Source of the DNA: Syntrophaceae bacterium
Lineage (GTDB): Bacteria > Desulfobacterota > Syntrophia > Syntrophales > UBA2210
DNA: 6,236 nucleotides
Direction of reading: 5' to 3'
Assembly: GCA_030619435.1 (NCBI GenBank)
Contig: JAUXBI010000106.1
Location: 1 to 6,236 of the forward strand
The translations under genes and the position numbers were made by a program. Shown here piece by piece: positions 1 to 5,790 of the stretch. The first letter of the stretch is position 1. Each line of letters opens with the position of its first letter. Below the pieces are notes generated by a model. It ran no database searches. It worked only from the letters and a program-made list of their open reading frames with translations, and had not been told where the DNA came from.

Positions 1-1
1 G

Positions 2-29
2 TTTTCATAAGTCTTTGACGTAATGAAAA
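2..29. repeat. A-type hairpin, copy 1
   Basis: TTTTCAT at 2-8 pairs perfectly with ATGAAAA at 23-29. Inside it, GTC at 11-13 pairs with GAC at 17-19 around a TTT loop, giving a two-tier hairpin with small internal bulges. A GTAAGTCGAAT tail follows at 32-42 and repeats the TAAGTC of the stem region. No poly-T tract follows the stem, so it does not look like a standard intrinsic terminator. Confidence 0.75.
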
Positions 30-44
30 TTGTAAGTCGAATTA

Positions 45-70
45 ATACCGGGAGTGGAGCGAATCGGTAT
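45..70. repeat. B-type inverted repeat, copy 1
   Basis: ATACCG at 45-50 and CGGTAT at 65-70 form a 6-bp perfect inverted repeat around a 14-nt GA-rich centre (GGAGTGGAGCGAAT). The conserved block continues to about 88. It differs from copy 2 at only three positions over 44 bp, so it is better conserved than the flanking A elements. Whether it is a protein site, an RNA hairpin or a passive repeat cannot be decided from sequence. Confidence 0.65.
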
Positions 71-88
71 ACGTGGTGCGTGGCTCAG

Positions 89-116
89 TTTTCATAAGTC
101 TTTGACGTAATGAAAG
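89..116. repeat. A-type hairpin, copy 2
   Basis: TTTTCAT at 89-95 pairs with ATGAAAG at 110-116, with one T-G wobble at the base of the stem. The inner GTC-TTT-GAC helix is identical to copy 1. Over 2-41 versus 89-128 only one base differs, so copies 1 and 2 are the most alike in the cluster. The tail GTAAGTCGAAT is also kept. Confidence 0.7.
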
Positions 117-142
117 TTGTAAGTCGAATGAATAAAGCCCAA

Positions 143-170
143 TTTTTATAAGTCTTTGGCGCGATAAAAA
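143..170. repeat. A-type hairpin, copy 3, with compensatory stem change
   Basis: TTTTTAT at 143-149 pairs perfectly with ATAAAAA at 164-170. Relative to copy 1, C6 has become T147 and its partner G25 has become A166, so a C-G pair is replaced by T-A and the stem survives. The inner helix is GTC-TTT-GGC, again pairable through one wobble. The tail (GCAGGCAGAAT) has diverged more than the stem. Confidence 0.7.
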
Positions 171-185
171 TTGCAGGCAGAATTA

Positions 186-211
186 ATACCGGGAGCGGAG
201 CGAATCGGTAT
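186..211. repeat. B-type inverted repeat, copy 2
   Basis: ATACCG at 186-191 and CGGTAT at 206-211 keep the 6-bp inverted repeat exactly. The centre differs from copy 1 by one base (GGAGCGGAGCGAAT). Two further changes lie in the 3' flank up to 229. It sits exactly 141 bp after copy 1. Confidence 0.65.
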
Positions 212-229
212 ACATGGTGCGTGACTCAG

Positions 230-257
230 GCTTCATAAGTCTCTGATGTGATGAAAA
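230..257. repeat. A-type hairpin, copy 4 (shortened stem)
   Basis: TTCAT at 232-236 pairs with ATGAA at 251-255; the two outer pairs of the other copies are lost. The inner helix GTC-TCT-GAT still pairs with one wobble. The repeat ends at GTAAGTC (260-266). Unique sequence at 267-306 then leads to the kinase start; no convincing -35/-10 or -24/-12 promoter or strong ribosome site is visible there. Confidence 0.6.
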
Positions 258-306
258 CTGTAAGTCCCGACTCGTAGAGAATGATGTCTGACAGAGTGGC
301 ACATAT

Positions 307-2508
307 ATGAATGTCGATGAATTAAAGAAACGTCGCAGGGAACGTATCGCGATATTTGTTGTCATAGCTATAATCATTGTTCTTACCTATATAGAAAGTC
401 ATCTTTCCAGCATAGAGATTCTTCTGCCGATATCCAATGAAGTATTGATCTTCGGTCTGATTAATATAAATTTGATCCTTATCATCCTTCTTATTTTCCT
501 TATAGTAAGGAATGCAGCCAAACTTATATTTGAACGAAGGCGAGGGATCCTGGGCTCTAAGCTCAGGACGAAGCTTGTTGTAGCCTTTATGATTCTTTCT
601 CTTATACCCACTGCCACTCTTTTCCTGGTTTCCATTCAGTTTCTCTCGTACAACATAGACAACTGGTTTGACATAAAGATGGGCAGGGCACTCAATTTAT
701 CCCTTGAAGTTGCCCAGGATTACTACCAGCAGTTTTCCGATAATACAAAGTACTATGCGCGACAGATTGGATCGGAAATAACAGACAACAAGTTATACGA
801 GAAGGAGCGGACGGATTATCTGGAGGCATTTTTGACACAGAGGCAGAGATATTTTAATCTTGGATCCATAAATGTGAGTTTTGATAACCGAGACAGCGGT
901 TTGTTCCTCAAGGATCCCGGCAATCCGGATATCCTGCCCCCCAAATTTTCCCCCAGTGTTCTGGAAGATGTTTTTATGGGCAAGAGCGTTTCAACGGTTC
1001 AGCCTGCAGGGGGGGGAGACATGGTGATCGGGATAGCCCCTGTCTATTCCAATTTCAGCCCTAAAGAAGTTATCGGGGTCATAGCTGTCAGTTACTTTAT
1101 AGATAAGGGATTGATTGAAAAAATGTCCATCATTTCCAAGATGTTTGAAGAGTACGAACAGCTTAAGCTGTTAGAAAATCCGATAAAAATCAGTTACATT
1201 GTTACGCTCTTCATCGTAGCCCTTCTGATCATTTTTTCCTCAATGTGGTTTGGTCTCTTTCTGGCAAAGGGGATAACAGTTCCCATGCAGGATCTTGCGG
1301 AGGCCACCCATGAGGTGGCTCACGGCAACCTTGATTACCATATAGATGTTCTGGCAGAGGATGAGATAGGGGTACTGGCCGATTCCTTTAATCAGATGAT
1401 AGCGGACCTCAAGACAAGCAGCCTGGAATTGAAGCAGGCAAATATAGACCTTGAGCAACGCAGGAAATATATGGAAACTGTGCTTCGCAATGTTTCAGCC
1501 GGTGTGATTTCCATAGACAGGCATGATATGATCAGTACGATCAACAACGCGGCAGAAAAGATGCTGGGTATAAACGGTGAAGAGATTCTCAACAGGAGAT
1601 ATGGAGATGTCTTAAAACCGGAGCACATGGAAATGGTGCAGGGGCTTCTTGATGAGCTGAATACAAACGATAGTGGTTTTGTAGAGGGACAAATTCAATT
1701 GATACTCATGGATAAGGTGATGGCAATCCTGGTGTCTGCAACAATCCTCAGAGATGATGATAACAATTATGTGGGTATCGTGGCCGTATTCGAAGATATT
1801 ACCCAGATTCAGAAGACTGAGCGTATCGCTGCGTGGAGGGAAGCTGCAAAGAGGATAGCACATGAAATAAAAAATCCTCTGACGCCTGTTAAACTGAGTG
1901 CCGAGAGATTGCAGCGGAAATATGGCGATAAGATTGAAGGAGAAACATCTTCTGTATTTCATGAATGTACAAAGACCATAATAAATCAGGTGGAAGTCCT
2001 GAAAAACCTGGTCGATGAATTCTCACGTTTTGCCAGGTTGCCTGTGACGAATCCCTCCCCGAATGATCTCAACGCGGTTATTGAAGATTCCGTAATCTTT
2101 TTCCAGGATGCCCACAAAAATATAGTCTTTGATTTTAGAAAAGATGCCGACATACCTGTGCTGAATATTGATGCGGAACAGATAAAGAGGGTAATGGTCA
2201 ACATTCTGGATAACGCGGTTGCTGCTGTCTCAGTGGTGGATCATGACGGAAGAGTTGAAATTTGCACTTATTATGATAAGGAACATAACAGTGTCAGGGT
2301 AGATATCAGTGATAACGGACTCGGCATCACGCCGGAGGATAAGTTGAAACTGTTTGAGCCCCATTTTTCCACCAAAAAGGCAGGTACAGGCCTTGGTCTT
2401 GTAATAGTGAGTTCCATAATATCTGACCATAATGGTTCTGTGAATGTGAGAGACAATATACATGGGGGAACGATAGTGTCTATCGATCTGCCCATAGCAA
2501 TAGCATAG
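307..2508 (+). CDS. NtrY-family membrane sensor histidine kinase
   Basis: A 733-residue inner-membrane kinase of the NtrY type that phosphorylates the regulator encoded next to it. The cationic N-terminus (KKRRRER) is followed by probable TM helices at about residues 14-29, 46-68 and 90-112. A periplasmic sensor region of roughly 180 residues follows, then a fourth TM at about 296-319. After this come a HAMP domain (320-372, with the EDEIG motif), a short coiled-coil linker, a PAS domain (388-497), a dimerisation domain with phospho-acceptor His519 in AHEIKNPLTP, and a HATPase domain with N-box NILDNA (Asn636), DNGLGI (669-674), the FEPHFSTK block and GTGLGL (693-698). All catalytic motifs are intact. 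ATG 307 is chosen because an in-frame stop lies at 289-291 and no other start intervenes; its ribosome site is weak. The periplasmic ligand is unknown. Family placement is firm. A role in nitrogen control should not be assumed, since NtrY homologues have varied roles. Confidence 0.93.
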   Translation: MNVDELKKRRRERIAIFVVIAIIIVLTYIESHLSSIEILLPISNEVLIFGLININLILIILLIFLIVRNAAKLIFERRRGILGSKLRTKLVVAFMILSLIPTATLFLVSIQFLSYNIDNWFDIKMGRALNLSLEVAQDYYQQFSDNTKYYARQIGSEITDNKLYEKERTDYLEAFLTQRQRYFNLGSINVSFDNRDSGLFLKDPGNPDILPPKFSPSVLEDVFMGKSVSTVQPAGGGDMVIGIAPVYSNFSPKEVIGVIAVSYFIDKGLIEKMSIISKMFEEYEQLKLLENPIKISYIVTLFIVALLIIFSSMWFGLFLAKGITVPMQDLAEATHEVAHGNLDYHIDVLAEDEIGVLADSFNQMIADLKTSSLELKQANIDLEQRRKYMETVLRNVSAGVISIDRHDMISTINNAAEKMLGINGEEILNRRYGDVLKPEHMEMVQGLLDELNTNDSGFVEGQIQLILMDKVMAILVSATILRDDDNNYVGIVAVFEDITQIQKTERIAAWREAAKRIAHEIKNPLTPVKLSAERLQRKYGDKIEGETSSVFHECTKTIINQVEVLKNLVDEFSRFARLPVTNPSPNDLNAVIEDSVIFFQDAHKNIVFDFRKDADIPVLNIDAEQIKRVMVNILDNAVAAVSVVDHDGRVEICTYYDKEHNSVRVDISDNGLGITPEDKLKLFEPHFSTKKAGTGLGLVIVSSIISDHNGSVNVRDNIHGGTIVSIDLPIAIA

Positions 2509-2510
2509 GA
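2507..2510 (+). promoter_or_regulatory. Ribosome binding site of the response regulator
   Basis: AGGA overlaps the kinase stop codon (TAG, 2506-2508) and lies 7 nt before the ATG at 2518. With only 9 bp between the genes, this supports one transcript and probable translational coupling. Confidence 0.55.
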
Positions 2511-2517
2511 TTGAATC

Positions 2518-3882
2518 ATGAATGAGACTATACTGGTCGTAGATGATGAAGAGAGTATTTGCCTGTCATTGAAGGGAATACTTTCGGATGAGGGATATGA
2601 AGTGCTGACTTCGCAGAGCGGAGAGGAATGTCTTGATATCATCGAGGAGGAACTTCCCAGTCTTGTCCTTCTGGATATATGGCTGCCTGGAATTGACGGT
2701 ATCGAAACCTTGAAGCGCATCAAATCAAGACATCCCAAGATACAGGTTATCATGATATCCGGGCATGGATCAGTTGAATCTGCGGTAACGACAACGAAAC
2801 TGGGAGCCTTTGATTTTATTGAGAAGCCCCTGTCTCTTGACAAAATTGTTCTTATTGTGAATCACGCGCTGGACATTATACGCCTGGAAGAAGAGAACAG
2901 ATTATTAAAAAATGGACAGAGCCACGAAATCGACGGAAACAGCAAGGCGATTCTTGAATTAAAAGAGATGATACAAATCATTTCCCCAACGAATGCGTGG
3001 ATCCTGATTATGGGTGAAAACGGGACAGGGAAGGAGCTTGTTGCCAGGTCGATACACAGACAGAGCAGTCGCTCCGATAAGCCCTTTATCGAGGTAAATT
3101 GTGCGGCCATACCTGAAGAGCTTATAGAGAGCGAACTGTTTGGGCATGAAAAGGGAGCGTTTACGGGGGCCACAGAGAAAAAAAGAGGGAAATTCGATCT
3201 TGCGAACAGGGGGACCATTTTTCTCGACGAAGTCGCGGACATGAGTCTGAAAGCCCAGGCAAAGATTCTCAGAATTCTGCAGGAAAAAAAGTTTGAAAGA
3301 GTGGGCGGAACAAGAGTTATCGATACCGATGTGCGTGTGTTAGCTGCAACCAATAAGAATCTCGAACATGAAATGGAGAAGGGAAGATTCAGACAGGATC
3401 TGTATTACAGATTAAATGTGATACCCTTAGAGATTTCCCCGCTCAGGGACAGGATAGAAGATGTTCCTCTCCTGGCAGATCATTTTATCAGAGAACTCTC
3501 GCTGAAGGAATCAAAGATGGAGAAGCATATTACTGATAATGCACTCGAAGTACTTATAGAACACACCTGGCCCGGCAATGTAAGAGAATTAAAGAATATC
3601 ATAGAACGACTGGTGATTACATCGCCATCGAACATCATTACCGCTGATGATATACCCCCCTTGTCGAAGTTGAATCACAAATCCCGGAATTCCGGCTCCT
3701 CTGAGGATGTATATTCTTTCAGGGGAGCGAGAGAGATGTTTGAAAAAGATTATCTTGCAAAGAAGCTTGTGGAAAACGATTGGAACGTGAAAAAAACAGC
3801 GAAATCCATAGGTCTGGAAAGAAGCAATCTACACAAGAAGATTAAGGCCTATGGGCTCAATGAAGTGAAAGAAAAATTGTAA
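2518..3882 (+). CDS. NtrX/NtrC-type sigma-54-dependent response regulator
   Basis: A 454-residue cytoplasmic transcription activator, the expected length for the family. The receiver domain (about 3-118) has acidic pocket Asp9/Asp10, phospho-acceptor Asp53 in LLDIWLPG, Ser81 and Lys103. A short coiled-coil linker (about 120-132) leads to the AAA+ domain (about 138-370) with Walker A GENGTGKE (166-173), the sigma-54 contact loop GAFTGA (213-218), Walker B GTIFLDEVAD (232-241) and the arginine-rich FRQDLYYRLN segment (291-300). A Fis-type helix-turn-helix lies at about 421-446 (VKKTAKSIGLERSNLHKKI). Every motif needed for phosphorylation, ATP hydrolysis and sigma-54 opening is present, so it should be a working activator. 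It follows the kinase by 9 bp, which makes them cognate partners. Targets are unknown; I found no convincing -24/-12 element inside the window. The gene ends 11 bp from the convergent deformylase gene. Confidence 0.95.
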   Translation: MNETILVVDDEESICLSLKGILSDEGYEVLTSQSGEECLDIIEEELPSLVLLDIWLPGIDGIETLKRIKSRHPKIQVIMISGHGSVESAVTTTKLGAFDFIEKPLSLDKIVLIVNHALDIIRLEEENRLLKNGQSHEIDGNSKAILELKEMIQIISPTNAWILIMGENGTGKELVARSIHRQSSRSDKPFIEVNCAAIPEELIESELFGHEKGAFTGATEKKRGKFDLANRGTIFLDEVADMSLKAQAKILRILQEKKFERVGGTRVIDTDVRVLAATNKNLEHEMEKGRFRQDLYYRLNVIPLEISPLRDRIEDVPLLADHFIRELSLKESKMEKHITDNALEVLIEHTWPGNVRELKNIIERLVITSPSNIITADDIPPLSKLNHKSRNSGSSEDVYSFRGAREMFEKDYLAKKLVENDWNVKKTAKSIGLERSNLHKKIKAYGLNEVKEKL

Positions 3883-3893
3883 TGACTCAATTC

Positions 3894-4778
3894 CTATACC
3901 GCACACACAGCAGAGCGTCCCGGCAGGAGTTCCAACCGATGTTTTCTTACGGGCAGTGATCCCGGTTGCAGAATGTTTTTTATTACTGAAAGAGGGACGA
4001 TGCGATAGTCGGTATCGAGTATCTCTACCAGTAATTGTGTGAAGTGTTCGTTCCATATCCCCCCTTCCGCCTCGGCATGTACAGGGAGTACATGAATGCC
4101 GCCGTTCTTGAGGATATTCGATATGGTTGGTACAAATGTGTCAACGCCGATCTCTTCAAGGCAGGGCAGGTCTGAGGGTATTTCCATCAGACCGGAGAGC
4201 TCGTGTCTAAAAGGTTCTTGTGCGCGTGTGCAACTGAGGTATGTAAAATCGTATTTGCCGGCTGTTTCCAGAGCTCTGTCATCTATCAGCCATCCGGGAG
4301 CTCCGAATGAGGATGGTTTGCTGCCGACCAGTTTTGTGTATGCGTCTATCCCCTTTTGAAACCACTTCTCGATCCATGCGGAGGAGTGGGTAAACAGATC
4401 ATCCTGCCACCGCCTGTGATCCCACGCATGAAATTCCACCTCGTGCCCCTCTGATAATATGCGTCTCACCAGTTCCGGGAATGCAAGGGCGACCATGGGA
4501 GAGGGAAGGAGTGTCCCATAAAGAGCTGTTCGAATGCCATACAGGCGTCCAGCATTGGTCCTCATCATCTTCCTGAGAAAACGCGGATTTTTGATCAGCT
4601 GAAGAACGGCCCGGCCTGATGTGTCCGGCCCCATGCTGAGAAAAAAAGTCGCCTTAATCCCGAAATGGGCCAAGGTGGAAAGCAGACGGGGAACACCCCT
4701 TTTCATGCCGATGTAGGTATCCACGTCAATCTTCAGGGCCAGGGTATGTTCCTTATTTTGATGAATGGGCTGTCTCAT
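3894..4778 (-). CDS. arnD: ArnD: undecaprenyl-P-4-formamido-L-arabinose deformylase
   Basis: A 294-residue polysaccharide-deacetylase (NodB/CE4) family protein that aligns closely by eye with E. coli ArnD (about 296 aa). Shared landmarks are LKIDVDTYIG near the start (Asp18, Asp20; E. coli LRIDVDTFRG), GVPRLL, the metal-binding FHAWDHRRWQ block (His117, His121), APGWLID (160-166) and the late HAEAEG motif (His234). In the known pathway ArnD removes the formyl group from the undecaprenyl-phosphate-linked Ara4N at the cytoplasmic membrane, making the transfer route to lipid A irreversible. The ATG at 4778 lies inside the end of the upstream gene (26-bp overlap) and is the only suitable start before the conserved block; the protein has about ten more N-terminal residues than E. 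coli ArnD. It is the last gene of the visible arn operon. No terminator hairpin is evident before the convergent regulator gene. Confidence 0.92.
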   Translation of the reverse strand: MRQPIHQNKEHTLALKIDVDTYIGMKRGVPRLLSTLAHFGIKATFFLSMGPDTSGRAVLQLIKNPRFLRKMMRTNAGRLYGIRTALYGTLLPSPMVALAFPELVRRILSEGHEVEFHAWDHRRWQDDLFTHSSAWIEKWFQKGIDAYTKLVGSKPSSFGAPGWLIDDRALETAGKYDFTYLSCTRAQEPFRHELSGLMEIPSDLPCLEEIGVDTFVPTISNILKNGGIHVLPVHAEAEGGIWNEHFTQLLVEILDTDYRIVPLSVIKNILQPGSLPVRKHRLELLPGRSAVCAV

Positions 4779-5790
4779 TTTCCTCCAGAAAGGAATAGAG
4801 AGTCATCTTGAGCGATTCCTCCAGGCCTGTCGAGGGCTCCCAGTTCAGCAATCTGCGGGCCTTTTCAATGCTTGGTTTTCTTGTATAGATGTCCTGATAT
4901 CCCTTGCCGTAATAATCGCTGGCTGATACCTCGATAATCTCGGAAAACTCCTGATCATTTTTATGATCGGGGTGTTCCATAAAGAGCTTTTTCAGGATGG
5001 AGGCAAGCTCTTTAATTGAATATTCGTTATCCGGATTCCCGATATTGATAATTTCATTCATGCAGCAGTTGTCTTTGTTCTCCAGGATTTTCATAAGGGC
5101 GTCAATCCCATCGTTGACATAGGTAAAACACCTCTTCTGCCGGCCCCCGTCCACAAGTGATATGGGTTGTTTCATTAGAAGTTCTGCTATGAACTGTGTT
5201 ACGACCCTGGAGCTTCCTTCCTTCGCGGTATTTAGAGAATCCAGCCGCGGCCCGACCCAGTTAAAGGGTCTGAAAAGGGTGAAGTCAAGGTTGCCCCTGG
5301 TGCCGTGGGCGTAAATAACGCGATCGAGAAGCTGCTTGCAGCATGAATAGATCCAGCGTTCCTTCTGTATGGGGCCTAGGACAAGGAATGTTTCATCTTC
5401 TTTGAATTCCGGTTCGGCAGAGGCGCCATATACCTCGGAGGTAGAAGGGAACACTATCCTTTTATGGTATTTCACACACTGTTTTACGATGTTGAGATTC
5501 ATCTCAAAATCCAGATTGAATACGCCTATGGGATCTTCAACATACTGTTTCGGAGTAGCGATGGCCACCAGCGGCATAATGATGTCACACTTCTTAATAT
5601 GATATTCTATCCATTCTTTATTGATGGATATATCTCCTTCCAGAAAGTGGAAACGGGGATTGTCAAGTGACTTGTCCAGCCTGTCAAATCCGAGATCCAT
5701 GCCATATACAGACCAGTCGGTTGTATTAAGAATCCTGTTTGTAAGGTGATGCCCGATAAAACCATTTACACCAAATATTAAAACTTTCAT
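4753..5790 (-). CDS. arnA: ArnA-type UDP-glucuronate decarboxylase (stand-alone dehydrogenase domain)
   Basis: A 345-residue extended short-chain dehydrogenase equivalent to the C-terminal half of E. coli ArnA, which uses NAD+ to oxidise and decarboxylate UDP-glucuronate to the UDP-4-keto-pentose. The NAD-binding motif GVNGFIG (7-13) begins right at the N-terminus. Other near-identical stretches are GDISINKEWIEYH, MPLVAIATP, FPSTSEVYG (Ser118, Glu119), the catalytic YxxxK (Tyr148, Lys152), FRPFNWVGPRLD, DGGRQKRCFT, EIINIGNP and YYGKGYQD..RKPSI. The arginine of RKPSI (Arg304) corresponds to the one considered catalytic in E. coli ArnA. The protein starts exactly at the domain boundary, with no formyltransferase part attached; that activity is encoded by the upstream gene, whose TGA overlaps this ATG (ATGA). 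The nearest Shine-Dalgarno-like AAGGG is about 12 nt upstream, so translation is probably coupled. It is distinguished from ordinary UDP-xylose synthases by its detailed ArnA match. Confidence 0.93.
   Translation of the reverse strand: MKVLIFGVNGFIGHHLTNRILNTTDWSVYGMDLGFDRLDKSLDNPRFHFLEGDISINKEWIEYHIKKCDIIMPLVAIATPKQYVEDPIGVFNLDFEMNLNIVKQCVKYHKRIVFPSTSEVYGASAEPEFKEDETFLVLGPIQKERWIYSCCKQLLDRVIYAHGTRGNLDFTLFRPFNWVGPRLDSLNTAKEGSSRVVTQFIAELLMKQPISLVDGGRQKRCFTYVNDGIDALMKILENKDNCCMNEIINIGNPDNEYSIKELASILKKLFMEHPDHKNDQEFSEIIEVSASDYYGKGYQDIYTRKPSIEKARRLLNWEPSTGLEESLKMTLYSFLEENETAHSSK
4782..4786 (-). promoter_or_regulatory. Ribosome binding site of arnD inside the upstream gene
   Basis: On the minus strand the sequence reads GGAGGAAA directly before the ATG at 4778. 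The Shine-Dalgarno core is strong but closely spaced, 3 nt from GGAGG to the start. It lies in the coding sequence of the decarboxylase gene and supports the start codon chosen for arnD. Confidence 0.65.

Larger units (their letters stand above)
2..266. repeat. Two tandem copies of a 141-bp composite hairpin repeat
   Basis: Positions 2-142 and 143-266 align without gaps at a constant offset of 141 bp. By hand, 105 of 124 compared positions match, and most differences are transitions. Similarity stops abruptly after 125/266. Each unit is built as A-B-A: a roughly 37-43 bp A element starting TTTTCATAAGTC (or a variant), a 44-bp B element starting ATACCGGGAG and ending near GGCTCAG, then a second A element. 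The four A copies start at 2, 89, 143 and 230; the two B copies start at 45 and 186. No reading frame of coding quality crosses the region. It resembles the composite intergenic palindromic repeats (REP/BIME-like) seen in many bacterial chromosomes, but I do not recognise this family. The left edge of the window may cut a longer array. Confidence 0.9.

Noticed and set aside
1..266. CRISPR-like array
   Set aside because: The repeats are diverged, the distances between A elements alternate (87, 54, 87 bp), and the intervening sequence is itself repeated rather than unique spacers. No cas gene is present.
297..315. TGGCAC resembling a sigma-54 -24 box before the kinase gene
   Set aside because: No TTGC-type -12 box follows at the right spacing, and the site would overlap the start codon.
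183..377. Minus-strand ORF of 64 aa
   Set aside because: It runs across the repeat cluster and into the kinase start region and has low-complexity composition with no recognisable motif, so it is taken as chance.
2271..2843. Minus-strand ORF of 190 aa opposite the kinase/regulator junction
   Set aside because: It is antisense to two genes whose own frames show complete conserved motifs. Its serine- and isoleucine-rich translation has no domain features.
2862..3353. Minus-strand ORF of 163 aa opposite the AAA+ domain
   Set aside because: It is a shadow frame of the conserved ATPase domain with no motif of its own.
3883..3893. Bidirectional terminator between the convergent genes
   Set aside because: The 11-bp gap and its immediate flanks show no inverted repeat followed by a T-run on either strand.
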